A stretch of DNA of 64,000 bases from Bacillota bacterium (GTDB taxonomy: Bacteria; Bacillota; UBA4882; UBA10575). A model generated the notes under the pieces. The model saw nothing but the letters and a program-made list of their open reading frames with translations, was not told the DNA's origin and did not search any database. The translations under genes and the position numbers were made by a program. The stretch lies in contig JAAYHQ010000079.1 of the NCBI GenBank assembly GCA_012727425.1, forward strand, positions 1-64,000, written 5' to 3'. Positions 24,275 through 33,073 of this stretch are shown piece by piece (positions within the stretch are counted from its first letter, which is position 1; each line of letters opens with the position of its first letter).

Positions 24275-25306
24275 ATGTTGTGTTTAGGGGTGGAGACCTC
24301 TTGCGATGAAACCGCCATCGCACTTGTGGAAGATGGCCGCAAGATCCGGAGTAACCTGATCTGGTCCCAGATTGACCAACACCAGAAATTTGGCGGGGTG
24401 GTACCGGAGTTGGCCGCCCGGTGCCATTTGGAGGTCATCTCCCGGCTGACCGCGGAAGCACTGGCAGAGGCGGCGGTCGCCCCGGAAGAGATTGACCTGG
24501 TGGCCGCGACTTACGGTCCGGGGTTGATCGGCGGTCTGCTGGTCGGTTTGTCCATGGCCAAGGCGTTGAGCCTGGCCTGGCAGGTCCCATTTGTCGGGGT
24601 TAACCACGTGGAGGGACATATTTACGCCAATTTTCTGGCCCATCCGGACTTGGAGCCGCCCTTGATCTGTTTGACGGTCTCCGGCGGCCACACCCAGTTG
24701 GTCATGATGCCGGAGCACGGTCATTACCAGCTTTTAGGAGAAACTCGGGACGATGCCGCCGGGGAAGCTTTCGACAAAGTGGCGCGGGTTCTTGGGCTGG
24801 GGTATCCCGGCGGTCCACACCTTGACCGTCTGGCGCAGACCGGACAACCCACGTTGACGCTGGTTCAGCATGATGCGTTGGCTGGAACTTATGACTTCAG
24901 TTTCAGCGGTCTCAAGACGGCGGTGGTGAACCTGGTCCACAACTTAAGGCAGAAGGGGGAGCCGGTGCCCGTGGCCGATGTGGCGGCCAGTTTTCAAAGG
25001 CAAGTGGTGACGATCTTGCTGGACCGGGCCTTCCGGGCGTTGGCGGAGACGAAAGTAAAGACGTTGGTCCTCTCCGGCGGGGTGGCGGCCAATTCGGAGC
25101 TGAGGGCGCGCTTTGCCGCCGAAGCCGAGGCGCGGGGGATTAAACTGTACTACCCGCCCTTGGCGCTTTGTACCGATAATGCGGCCATGATTGCCGCCTG
25201 CGGCTATTTCCAGTGGTTGCGGGAGGGGCCTTCCCCTCTGGACTTGGCGGCAAATCCCCGTTTACGCTTTGAACCACCGCCGGCGGCGAGCGAAATGACC
25301 AGTTAA
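24275..25306 (+). CDS. tsaD: tRNA N6-adenosine threonylcarbamoyltransferase TsaD
   Basis: A 343-residue catalytic subunit for t6A formation. It has LGVETSCDETAIALV, the metal ligands in VNHVEGHIYANF, SGGHTQLV, GEAFDKVARVLGLGYPGG and the C-terminal SGGVAANSELR and CTDNAAMIA. The ATG at 24275 lies 8 bases after GGGAGG; GTG 24272 is the alternative. Last gene of its operon. Confidence 0.97.
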   Translation: MLCLGVETSCDETAIALVEDGRKIRSNLIWSQIDQHQKFGGVVPELAARCHLEVISRLTAEALAEAAVAPEEIDLVAATYGPGLIGGLLVGLSMAKALSLAWQVPFVGVNHVEGHIYANFLAHPDLEPPLICLTVSGGHTQLVMMPEHGHYQLLGETRDDAAGEAFDKVARVLGLGYPGGPHLDRLAQTGQPTLTLVQHDALAGTYDFSFSGLKTAVVNLVHNLRQKGEPVPVADVAASFQRQVVTILLDRAFRALAETKVKTLVLSGGVAANSELRARFAAEAEARGIKLYYPPLALCTDNAAMIAACGYFQWLREGPSPLDLAANPRLRFEPPPAASEMTS

Positions 25307-25348
25307 AGCCGGTTAAAACCCGGACGGTTAACGCTCGGTCTACCGTCT

Positions 25349-25508
25349 TGTGGATAATTGTGGATTATTCCTTAAACTCCTCTAAAAAACGGGTTTTTTA
25401 TGGACAATTATTTTGTAGACTGCCTTGTGGATATTGTGGAAGACCCCCGGAAATATCCCCATTTCCCCCCTCTTTCCTTGTGGATAAGTCTGTGGAATAT
25501 GTGGAGAA
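25349..25508 (+). promoter_or_regulatory. Cluster of DnaA-box-like sites
   Basis: The 324-base gap between tsaD and nrdG holds seven TGTGGA-type nonamers, all in one orientation. Perfect TGTGGATAA (reverse of TTATCCACA) is at 25349-25357 and 25479-25487. TGTGGATTA is at 25359, TGTGGATAT at 25426, and TGTGGAAGA at 25435. TGTGGAATA (25491) and TGTGGAGAA (25500) complete the set. A degenerate TATGGACAA is at 25399. Such a cluster can serve as an origin, a DnaA-titration or a regulatory site; dnaA itself is not in the window. The small open frames across it are made by the repeats. Confidence 0.65.
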
Positions 25509-25630
25509 CAATTGGCAGACCGGGTTGCTTTTGCGGGGCGCATACGGAATAAAAACCGGTTTTAGCTGGGCATAAAGCAAATTTTAGACGGTCGGGTTAT
25601 GTAAAGCCCGTTGTGGAAAGGAGAATGTGG

Positions 25631-26182
25631 ATGCCCGATGGGAGACTAAGCATTCAGATTGCCGGGGTTACCCCGGAGAGCGTGGTTGATGGTCCGGGTT
25701 TGCGGGCGGTCGTCTTTTTCCAGGGTTGTCCCCACCGTTGTCCGGGGTGTCACAATCCGGAGACGTGGGATCCCCAGGGGGGACAGCGCCTGACCGTCGA
25801 TGAAGTATGGCGCCGGTTACGTTACAACCCGTTGCTTTCGGGCATTACCTTAAGCGGTGGGGAACCGTTGGCCCAACCGGAAGGGGCGCTGGCCCTGGCC
25901 CGGCGCGCGCGGGCGGCCCGGGGGAATGTGGTGATCTATACGGGTTATAATTGGGAAGAGATCGCCCGGATGCACACGCCCGTCATTACCGAACTGCTGA
26001 AAGTGACGGATCTTTTGGTGGACGGCCCTTTTTTGCTGGCGGAGAAGGATGAATCCTTGCCGTTCCGGGGTTCACGCAACCAACGGATTATTGATGTCCA
26101 AGCTTCATTAGGGAAACCGCGCCCGGTGTTATGGGTGCCGAACGGAGGTCTAAAGCATGGCCTGGGAAATACAGGAGAGTAA
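25631..26182 (+). CDS. nrdG: Anaerobic ribonucleotide reductase activating protein (radical SAM)
   Basis: A 183-residue radical SAM activase. It has VDGPGLRAVVFFQGC, the cluster motif CPHRCPGC (CxxxCxxC), a GGEPL SAM-binding motif at about residue 78, and YTGYNWEE. NrdG installs the glycyl radical on NrdD, but nrdD is absent here; a related activase role is possible. ATG 25631 has AAAGGAGA 7 bases upstream. It overlaps ylmD by 26 bases. Indicates anaerobic life. Confidence 0.9.
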   Translation: MPDGRLSIQIAGVTPESVVDGPGLRAVVFFQGCPHRCPGCHNPETWDPQGGQRLTVDEVWRRLRYNPLLSGITLSGGEPLAQPEGALALARRARAARGNVVIYTGYNWEEIARMHTPVITELLKVTDLLVDGPFLLAEKDESLPFRGSRNQRIIDVQASLGKPRPVLWVPNGGLKHGLGNTGE

Positions 26183-26903
26183 CGGGGTCCGGTATTGCCG
26201 TTCCCAATTATTGGCGGCTTTTCCTTGGCTCAAACAGGGTTTTTCCACCCGTTGTCCGGTACCGGAGACGCGGGCGGAAGCCGAAGCCGAGCAGGAATAC
26301 CGCCGTCGCTTTTTAGCGCTTTTCCAACTTACTCCGGACCAAACGCAGTTGGTGAAGCAAGTCCATGGGGATACGGTTCTGATTGTGGCGGAGCCGCGGC
26401 CGGGGCAGGAGCTGCCGGAGGCGGATGCCATGATCACCAACCGTCCGGGGGTGGGGCTGGCGACGGTTCATGCCGATTGTGTCCCCGTGGTGCTGGTAGA
26501 CCCGGTTCACCGGGTGATCGCCGCGGTTCATGCCGGATGGAAAGGGACGCTGGCCGGGCTTGTCCGGAAAACGGTGGCCCGGATGGGGGCCGAGTACGGA
26601 AGTGTACCGGAGGAATGCTACGCCGCCATCGGTCCGGCGATCGGTTCCTGTTGTTACCGGGTGCCGCCGGAGCGGATCGCTTTATTTACCGAAAAGTGGC
26701 CCGAATTTGCGTTTGCCGTTTCCCGGCAGGAAGCCACGTTGGACCTGCCGCTGATCAACCAAAAGTTCTTGGAAAATTGTGGTCTCCGGCCGGAACATAT
26801 TGATAACGCCCGGCTCTGCACCGCCTGTCACCATAGGGATTTTTACTCCTTCCGGCGGGAGCAGGCCACGGGCCGGATGCTTTCACTGGTGGTGATGAAA
26901 TAA
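26157..26903 (+). CDS. ylmD: YlmD/YfiH family purine nucleoside phosphorylase-like protein
   Basis: A 248-residue protein of the multicopper-polyphenol-oxidase/YfiH family, now known as purine nucleoside-acting enzymes. The zinc and active-site motifs are KQVHGD, ADAMIT, HADCVPV, HAGWKGT and GPAIGSCCY. GGAGG lies 8 bases before the ATG. It heads the division-linked ylm cluster, as in other Firmicutes. Confidence 0.94.
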   Translation: MAWEIQESNGVRYCRSQLLAAFPWLKQGFSTRCPVPETRAEAEAEQEYRRRFLALFQLTPDQTQLVKQVHGDTVLIVAEPRPGQELPEADAMITNRPGVGLATVHADCVPVVLVDPVHRVIAAVHAGWKGTLAGLVRKTVARMGAEYGSVPEECYAAIGPAIGSCCYRVPPERIALFTEKWPEFAFAVSRQEATLDLPLINQKFLENCGLRPEHIDNARLCTACHHRDFYSFRREQATGRMLSLVVMK

Positions 26904-26993
26904 AAGCAAAGAATGGGGGGAAAGCAGGAAAAAAGTAGAACATTAACGAACTAATTAATTTTAAAGGGAATTCCAACGACCGGGAGGTCGAAG

Positions 26994-28142
26994 GTGGGAT
27001 CGTTTTTGAAACGTTATACTTTGCGACCGGATTCGTTCTTAGCAAGTCTACTCAGATTTTTGTCCTATTGCCGCCTTCCGCTCCTGATCACCCTTGTACT
27101 CCTGCTTTTGCTCCTTTTTTCCCAGTTGGTTTATACCGGGGTCGGTTACCTTTTTCCCCGTGTCCGCGTGGTGGACTGGGGGACGATCGAAGATGGACAA
27201 TGGGTGGATGTCTTGGTCCTGCGTTCGGAATCGGTGCTGACGGCTCCGTTCAGTGGTGAAGTCTGTCTCCTGGTGGAAGAAGGAACCCGGGTCCGCACCG
27301 GGGAGGCGATTGCCGAATTGGTGAGCACCGAAGCCCAGTCGAGGCTCGGGGCCGACGAACGTATGGCGTTACGGACGATTGTTCACCGTCTTTACCACCT
27401 CGAGCAAGAAGTGGCACAGATCGACAAAGACCTTGCTTTTCTGGCTAAGCACAACCGTGGTTTGGCCGGTGAAAAAGAGGAGGAGCGTTACCTTTCGCAA
27501 CGAAAAGCCCAGTTGTTAACGGTCCGTAATCAACTGCGCAAGAACGCCGCGGCGGTTTGTGTTGATTGGCAGGACTGTTACCACCTGGTCGTCGCGGACC
27601 AGCCGGGCATCTTCAGTACCAAGCTGGACGGGGGGGAAGGGTTTGACCTCCTGGAGCATGCGCAACCAAAGGCCTCGCTGGCGCGGCGGTTGACCAGTAA
27701 CCGTAGTTTCAACACCAAGGTTAGAGCGGGCGAGCCCTGGGCGAAATTGATTACGGAGTATACCCAAACGCTGGTTTGCCAGTTGCCGGAGGACGTAAAC
27801 CTGGAACCTCCGGCAGAAGCAGTGTTACTGGTGAACGGGAAGCGTTTCAAGCTTTCTTTTTTGGCGACTGACCACACCAATCGCTGTTGGTATTTTACGG
27901 AGCATACTTTAGCGCCGGAGTTCCTGGAAAAGCGAAGTTTTTCGGCTTACTTGATCTACAGTTCGGTAACGGGTTTACGGGTGCCGACGCCGGCCTTGGC
28001 TTACGAGGAAGAGGCCGGTTGGACCGTCACGACGTCGGTCAAGGGGGAGAAACGGGCCACCAGGGTGGAAGTGGTGGCAATGAATGAGCAATGGGCAATT
28101 GTGGAAGGGCTTTCCTTGGGGACGACGGTCTATTACCGGTAA
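26994..28142 (+). CDS. HlyD-type membrane adaptor-like protein of the division cluster
   Basis: A 382-residue protein with one N-terminal membrane segment (about residues 25-48). A barrel-sandwich half with a lipoyl-like APFSGEVCLLVEEGTRVRTG follows at about 82-105, then a short helical hairpin (about 120-185), the second half, and a C-terminal beta domain. This is the layout of HlyD-family periplasmic adaptors. Such proteins often lie between ylmD and ylmE in clostridia; their partner is unknown. GTG 26994 has GGGAGG 6 bases upstream. Confidence 0.82.
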   Translation: MGSFLKRYTLRPDSFLASLLRFLSYCRLPLLITLVLLLLLLFSQLVYTGVGYLFPRVRVVDWGTIEDGQWVDVLVLRSESVLTAPFSGEVCLLVEEGTRVRTGEAIAELVSTEAQSRLGADERMALRTIVHRLYHLEQEVAQIDKDLAFLAKHNRGLAGEKEEERYLSQRKAQLLTVRNQLRKNAAAVCVDWQDCYHLVVADQPGIFSTKLDGGEGFDLLEHAQPKASLARRLTSNRSFNTKVRAGEPWAKLITEYTQTLVCQLPEDVNLEPPAEAVLLVNGKRFKLSFLATDHTNRCWYFTEHTLAPEFLEKRSFSAYLIYSSVTGLRVPTPALAYEEEAGWTVTTSVKGEKRATRVEVVAMNEQWAIVEGLSLGTTVYYR

Positions 28143-28176
28143 GAGAAAAAGCTGTCGTATGCTGGGGGTGAATAAT

Positions 28177-28878
28177 GTGGCTTTAGCCGAAAACATTGCA
28201 GCCGTCCGTGCACGGATTAACGAAGCACTAGCCGTCGCCGGCCGTCACCCGGCGGATCTGACTTTGGTTGCGGTCACGAAGTATGTTGATGCTTTGACCA
28301 TTAAAGAGTTGCTGGCCCATGGGGTAGAGCATATCGGAGAAAACCGTCTCCAGGAAGCGGTGCGGAAACAGGCGGTTTTGGGCGACTTTAAAAATAGATT
28401 TAAATGGCATTTTATCGGGAGCTTGCAAACGAACAAGGCGCGTCAGGTGGCGGCCAAGTTCGACCTGATCCATTCCTTGGACCGGATGAACCTGGCGGAA
28501 GCGCTGCAGAAAGCGAGCCAAAAGTTGAACAAGGAGATTCCCGTCTTGATCCAGGTTAATGTCTCCGGGGAGCAGACCAAGCACGGAGTTGACCCGGCGG
28601 AAGTGGGGGCCTTTTATGCCGAGGTGCGGAAACTGCCCGGATTGTGTCCGGTCGGCCTCATGACCATGGCGCCTTATACCGAAGATCCGGAGACCAGCCG
28701 ACCGGTCTTTCGGGAATTGCGCCTCCTTTTCGAACGGATTAAGCGGGATTATAATCCCGGACCCCAGTGGCGTGAATTGTCCATGGGGATGAGCAACGAC
28801 TATGTGGTTGCCATTGAAGAAGGGGCAACGATCGTACGGATTGGCAGTGCCATCTTTGGCGCCGAAACGGAGGGATAA
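28177..28878 (+). CDS. yggS: Pyridoxal phosphate homeostasis protein (YggS/YlmE)
   Basis: A 233-residue PLP-binding protein with LVAVTKYVDA (PLP Lys), GENRLQEA, WHFIGSLQTNKA, IQVNVSGEQTKHG and LSMGMSNDYVVAIEEGATIVRIG. It keeps free PLP and amino acid pools balanced. GTG 28177 is preferred: GGGGGTGA lies 6 bases upstream and the resulting MALAENIAAVRARI matches relatives. The longer ATG 28159 frame lacks a ribosome binding site. Confidence 0.94.
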   Translation: MALAENIAAVRARINEALAVAGRHPADLTLVAVTKYVDALTIKELLAHGVEHIGENRLQEAVRKQAVLGDFKNRFKWHFIGSLQTNKARQVAAKFDLIHSLDRMNLAEALQKASQKLNKEIPVLIQVNVSGEQTKHGVDPAEVGAFYAEVRKLPGLCPVGLMTMAPYTEDPETSRPVFRELRLLFERIKRDYNPGPQWRELSMGMSNDYVVAIEEGATIVRIGSAIFGAETEG

Positions 28879-28880
28879 CT

Positions 28881-29366
28881 ATGAAAGCACCGGGTAATGA
28901 AGAATGGACCGAGGCGGAAGGGAAGAAAAGTTTCTTGGAACGCTTGATGAACCTTTTGGGTTTTGAGACCCAGATCGAATTGGAAGAGGTTTATGATGAC
29001 CCTGCTCCGGGGGTAAAGGACACCAATGCGGGCAAAGGCCGGGGGAAGGTGGTCAGCCTCTCCAGTCCGAATAAAACCACGCGGCTTGTTGTCTACGAAC
29101 CGCGCAGCTTTGATGATGTCCAGTCTATTGTGAACCAGTTAAAAAACAAACGGCCGGTCATCCTGAACCTGGAAGAGACTGACAAAGCGATTGCCCGCCG
29201 GATTACCGATTTTGTCGGTGGTGCGGTCTATGCCTTGGATGGCGGCGTACAGAAAGTCAGCTCGTCAATAATGCTCTTTACCCCGATGAATGTGGAGGTT
29301 TCTTTCCCCTTGCGTTCCGATACGGAACGAAATCCCTATTTCAACTCGGATTTTTTAGAACGTTAG
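28881..29366 (+). CDS. sepF: Cell division protein SepF
   Basis: A 161-residue protein. The N terminus has an amphipathic stretch (SFLERLMNLLGF) that may bind membrane, then a disordered linker. The SepF domain follows at about 70-150, with VYEPRSFDDVQSIVNQLKN, RPVILNLEETDKAIARRITD and FVGGAVYALDGGVQKV. SepF links FtsZ to the membrane and shapes the septum. It starts two bases after yggS. Confidence 0.96.
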   Translation: MKAPGNEEWTEAEGKKSFLERLMNLLGFETQIELEEVYDDPAPGVKDTNAGKGRGKVVSLSSPNKTTRLVVYEPRSFDDVQSIVNQLKNKRPVILNLEETDKAIARRITDFVGGAVYALDGGVQKVSSSIMLFTPMNVEVSFPLRSDTERNPYFNSDFLER

Positions 29367-29376
29367 GAGGAGAGCC

Positions 29377-30186
29377 TTGGGTGCGTTAGGTTTAATTGGC
29401 GGTGGCCTGATGGGCACGGCCTTAATCAAGGGCTTATTGAAGCAGGGTTATCCGGCGGACACCATCTACGTGGCTGAACCCGACCCGTCCCGCCGCCAGC
29501 TCCTGGCCGAACTGGGGGTGGAACTCTTTGCCGACAGTCAAGGGATGCTGGGCGCCTTAACCCGGAGGAAGGCGGACGGGGTGATCTTGGCGGTCAAACC
29601 GCAGAACGTCCCGGAGGCCGTGGCGGGTTTAAACTTGGCGGGCCTTCCGCTTCTTTCCATTGTTGCCGGTTATAAGGTGGCGGCCTTGGAGGCGTTACTG
29701 CCCGCCGGTACCAAGGTGTTAAGGGCCATGCCCAACACGCCGGCACTGATCGGGGCGGGGATTACGGCCTTGGCCCTGGGGGCGGAAAGCGGCACCGCCG
29801 AACAAGCCTGGGCAGAAAAGATCCTCCGCAGTCTGGGCCGGGTGGTCTTGGTTCCGGAAAGCCTGATGGATGCGGTGACCGGGCTGTCGGGGAGCGGGCC
29901 CGCGTATGTTTATCTACTGATCGAAGCTTTAATTGACGGCGGAGTCCTGGCCGGGCTGCCACGGACCTTGGCCCGGGAGCTGGCGGTTGCCACGGTTCTG
30001 GGGAGTGCGCGGATGGTCGCCGAGACCGGGGAACACCCTGCGGTCCTGCGGGATATGGTGACTTCCCCGGGGGGGACGACCATTACCGGCCTCTATGCTT
30101 TGGAAGAGGCGGGCTTTTCCGGGCAGGTGATGAAGGCTGTGTTGGCGGCAGCGGAGCGCTCCAGGGTTTTGGGCGAAAAGAAATAG
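29377..30186 (+). CDS. proC: Pyrroline-5-carboxylate reductase
   Basis: A 269-residue NAD(P)H-dependent enzyme that makes proline. It shows LGLIGGGLMGTALIKGLL at the N terminus, ILAVKPQNV, RAMPNTPALIGAG, SGSGPAYVYLLIEALIDGG and a C-terminal VTSPGGTTITGL. The start is TTG behind GGAGGAG. proC in the sepF cluster is common in Firmicutes. Confidence 0.96.
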   Translation: MGALGLIGGGLMGTALIKGLLKQGYPADTIYVAEPDPSRRQLLAELGVELFADSQGMLGALTRRKADGVILAVKPQNVPEAVAGLNLAGLPLLSIVAGYKVAALEALLPAGTKVLRAMPNTPALIGAGITALALGAESGTAEQAWAEKILRSLGRVVLVPESLMDAVTGLSGSGPAYVYLLIEALIDGGVLAGLPRTLARELAVATVLGSARMVAETGEHPAVLRDMVTSPGGTTITGLYALEEAGFSGQVMKAVLAAAERSRVLGEKK

Positions 30187-30306
30187 GTTGGCCCTCACGC
30201 TGGCCAGTTGGGGCATTTGAGCAGCGCGTTGTCTTGGTCAAGTTTTTCGCAAAACCAGCGACGAACAGCGAGCAAATAGCGACGAGCAACAAGAAGAGGA
30301 GTAAGC

Positions 30307-31116
30307 ATGGACAGAGAACGATTTTTGGCCTCCCTGGAAGGGGAAGACCGGGAACTGGTGGCCCGGGTCCTGGACCAGGTGGAATTGGCCTTAAAACGGA
30401 CCACCCCGGTGGCAACGGATTTTCTTGACCCCCGGGAACGGAGCCTGTGTGGCGAAGTAACCCATTTTCTCCCGGAGGTCAAAACCCTCTATTTCGGTGG
30501 TTACCGGGGGGCGGAGCGGCAACGTATGGTGATCATGCCCGCTTTTTACCTTGCGGAAGCCGTGGAACCCCCTTTGGCCTATTTAGCCATTAAACCGCCG
30601 GGGAAAAGCGGGAAGGCCGCGGCGGCCGCGACGGAACCTTTTCTTAATCACCGGATGGTGTTAGGCAGCCTGATTGGTTTAGGGCTGAAACGGGGCAAAA
30701 TCGGCGATCTTCTTTTGAGTACCGACGAAGCCCAGGTGGTGGTTGCCGCGGAGGTTGCCGAATATATCCTGACCAACCTGAATAAAGTTGGTTCCGTGCC
30801 GGTAGCGGTGGCGGCCATTGACCCGGAACAGTTGAACACCCCGGTGGAAAGGGTCAAAGAGATCAAAAGCACCGTCGCTTCACCGCGGCTGGATGCCGTG
30901 GCCGGGCTGGGGTTTGGTGTTTCCCGGAGCCGGATGGCCCGGGAGATCAAAATGGGGAAGGTTAAGGTGAACTGGCAGGTGGCCATGGACCCCGACCACA
31001 AGGTGGACGCGGGTGATGTCCTTTCAATCCGGGGCCGGGGCCGGGTGGTGGTGGATGAAATTGGGGGAGAAACGCGTAAAGGGCGTTTGTTTGTAAAACT
31101 AAAGCGCTTGTTATAA
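30307..31116 (+). CDS. ylmH: S4-domain RNA-binding protein YlmH
   Basis: A 269-residue protein with the YlmH N-terminal domain (DFLDPRE, FGGYRGAERQRMVI) and a C-terminal S4 domain at about 190-260 (SRSRMAREIKMGKVKVN). YlmH has been tied to rescue of stalled ribosomes and to the division cluster. AAGAGGAGT precedes the ATG. The 120 bases upstream hold only short AGCGACGA-type repeats. Confidence 0.93.
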   Translation: MDRERFLASLEGEDRELVARVLDQVELALKRTTPVATDFLDPRERSLCGEVTHFLPEVKTLYFGGYRGAERQRMVIMPAFYLAEAVEPPLAYLAIKPPGKSGKAAAAATEPFLNHRMVLGSLIGLGLKRGKIGDLLLSTDEAQVVVAAEVAEYILTNLNKVGSVPVAVAAIDPEQLNTPVERVKEIKSTVASPRLDAVAGLGFGVSRSRMAREIKMGKVKVNWQVAMDPDHKVDAGDVLSIRGRGRVVVDEIGGETRKGRLFVKLKRLL

Positions 31117-31161
31117 AGCAACAGCAGAATCATTTTACCTAGCATAAGGAGGTTTGGTCCG

Positions 31162-31896
31162 ATGTTTACACCGGTTGATTTGGAGACCATGGTTTTTCGC
31201 CGGGGATTCCGCGGCTACAAGACCAAAGATGTTCAAGACTTCATGCGGAAGCTGATTGTGGATTATGAAAAATTGTATAAGGAAAACATTGACCTCCGGG
31301 AAGAGTTGGAAAGGCACAAAGATTTACTGAAGAACTACCAAGCAATGGAAGAGACCTTAAAAAACACCCTTTATCTCGCCCAAGGGACCGCCGATGAGAT
31401 TAAATCCGCCGGGGAAAAACAAGCCGAGATTATCCTCCGGGAGGCACAGAACCGTGCCGAGCAGATGCGGTTGAAAGTCCGCGAGGAGATCCAGGCCGAA
31501 CTCCAACAATTGGCCAATCTTAAGCAACAAGTGGATATGTTCCGGATCCATTTCGTTGGTTTTTTACAATCCTTGATTGAAATGGCCGAGAAACGCTTGG
31601 ATATTGAGGATATTTGGGAGCAAATGGCCAATCTTTCCCGTTATGGGGTGACCACAAAGCCGGAAGAGAAGAAAGCGGAACCGGCGAGAGCGGAAAGCCC
31701 GGAGAAACCGGAGTCCTTCACTAAATTGGAGCCGGATAATTTAGGGAAGAATTTGGGCCAAATAGAGCAGCGGGAGAAGATCGAGAAGTTTGAGCCGATC
31801 ACAGCCGTAAAGAAACCGGCGGCGGGGCTTGAGGATGATCTGTTGGCGGCTGCGAAGGCGAAGGCGGCTAGCCTGTTTGAAACCACCGAGTTATAA
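31162..31896 (+). CDS. divIVA: DivIVA-domain cell division protein
   Basis: A 244-residue protein. The N-terminal lipid-binding domain has FTPVDLETMVFRRGFRGYK and DVQDFMRKL. A long coiled coil at about 30-155 follows (NRAEQMRLKVREEIQAELQQ), then an acidic, Lys/Glu/Pro-rich tail to the end. DivIVA marks negatively curved membrane at poles and septa. AAGGAGG precedes the ATG. Its last 29 bases overlap the convergent spmB end. Confidence 0.95.
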   Translation: MFTPVDLETMVFRRGFRGYKTKDVQDFMRKLIVDYEKLYKENIDLREELERHKDLLKNYQAMEETLKNTLYLAQGTADEIKSAGEKQAEIILREAQNRAEQMRLKVREEIQAELQQLANLKQQVDMFRIHFVGFLQSLIEMAEKRLDIEDIWEQMANLSRYGVTTKPEEKKAEPARAESPEKPESFTKLEPDNLGKNLGQIEQREKIEKFEPITAVKKPAAGLEDDLLAAAKAKAASLFETTEL

Positions 31897-32392
31897 GGAC
31901 TGCGGTGCTAAAGGCGGCCAGATCGCCGAGGAGCCCCATGCTGACCAAATGTCTCGGACGGCTGATACCGACGGCCCCGAGGTAAACCGTTAAGACATAG
32001 AAAGTGGTCTCCGATCCCCCGGCGATAATTGAAGCCATCATACCGAGCAGGGAATCGGGGCCATGTTTCTGTGTTAAGTCGGCCATGAAGCCAATCGTGC
32101 CCGAACCGGAAAGCGGTTTGACCAGGCCTAACGGGAGGATTTCTTCGGGAATTCCAAAGAGGCGGGCCAGTGGTGTCGTGAGGCGGCAGAACAGAGTGAG
32201 GGCGCCCGATGTTTTAAAGACCGCCAACGCCCCGAAGATGGCCAGGAAATAGGGTAAGAGTTGGAATCCGGTTTTTAAACCGGTGCCGGCCCCTTGGATA
32301 AAGGTTTCATACACTTTAACCCCTTTATACTCGCCGTAGGCAAGCACAACCAGGATAAAGAGGGGAATAGCCCAAACCGAGAGTATTTTCAT
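31868..32392 (-). CDS. spmB: Spore maturation protein SpmB
   Basis: A 174-residue membrane protein with four to five hydrophobic segments and the nucleoside-transporter-like Gate motif region GSGTIGFMADLTQKHGPDS, then ASIIAGGSETTFYVLTVYLG. With SpmA it is needed for dehydration of the spore core. The ATG overlaps the spmA stop (ATGA), and AAAGGAG lies upstream. Evidence that the organism sporulates. Confidence 0.95.
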   Translation of the reverse strand: MKILSVWAIPLFILVVLAYGEYKGVKVYETFIQGAGTGLKTGFQLLPYFLAIFGALAVFKTSGALTLFCRLTTPLARLFGIPEEILPLGLVKPLSGSGTIGFMADLTQKHGPDSLLGMMASIIAGGSETTFYVLTVYLGAVGISRPRHLVSMGLLGDLAAFSTAVLITRWFQTG

Positions 32393-32976
32393 TTTTTACT
32401 CTCCTTTCGGGTTTTTTTTATGATAAAATGCGTTAAAAGGGCGACGGTGGTTCCGATTAGCGAAACGATAAGGATGGGGAGGATCACCACTGTCGGTTGG
32501 ACCGAACCGGCACGGGAACGAACGGCGATGATGGTGGACGGAACGAAGGAGATCCCGCCCAAGATTAAAGCCAGGTATACGGCCATCTCGTCGGAAACTT
32601 CACCGGGGGAAGGATTGACCTTTTCCAGTTCCTGCATAGCTTTAATACCCAGCGGAGTGGCGGCGTGGCTCAAGCCAAGCAGATTGGCGGCCAAACTGAG
32701 GGTGATGGCGCCGATAGCGGGGCTGTTGGCCGGAAGACGGGGGAAAAGGCGGCGGAGAAGCGGGTAAAGGGCCCGGGCCAGTTTTTGGGTCAGGCCGGCG
32801 GCTTCAGCGATTTTTAACAGGCCGGACCAGAAGGCGAGAAAGCCGATCAGGCCCAGGGTGAAATTGACGCTCTCCTCCATGGCGGCGAGGAGGGCCATGG
32901 TTGTCTCTTCGACGCGTCCGGTCGCCCCGGCTGCTAAAAAGCCGAGAAAAAAAAGGGCAAACCAGATTTTATTAAT
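32389..32976 (-). CDS. spmA: Spore maturation protein SpmA
   Basis: About 195 residues with four to six membrane segments, including SHAATPLGIKAMQELEKVNP and LALILGGISFVPSTIIAVRS. Partner of SpmB. The start is odd: GGGGGAGGTG lies 6 bases before an ATT codon (32976-32974), where relatives begin M(V/I)N.IW. An upstream ATG at 32994 has no ribosome binding site and is close to a TATATA -10-like box (33002-33007); a GTG at 32985 lies inside the site. I prefer the ATT start. Confidence 0.88.
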   Translation of the reverse strand: MNKIWFALFFLGFLAAGATGRVEETTMALLAAMEESVNFTLGLIGFLAFWSGLLKIAEAAGLTQKLARALYPLLRRLFPRLPANSPAIGAITLSLAANLLGLSHAATPLGIKAMQELEKVNPSPGEVSDEMAVYLALILGGISFVPSTIIAVRSRAGSVQPTVVILPILIVSLIGTTVALLTHFIIKKTRKESKK

Positions 32977-33073
32977 GGCAAACACCTCCCCCATGGATCT
33001 ATATATACGGCGGCGGGGCGGCTTTATGCCCAATCCGCGGCCAACGGATGGCAGACGATGGGAGCGAAGTAGC

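Noticed and set aside
25348..25580. Short open frames on both strands within the DnaA-box cluster
   Set aside because: They are produced by the repeated TGTGGA sites, have no ribosome binding site and no protein-like composition.
30187..30306. Short AGCGACGA-type repeats before ylmH as a possible CRISPR or regulatory repeat
   Set aside because: Only two to three imperfect copies with no spacers; low complexity.
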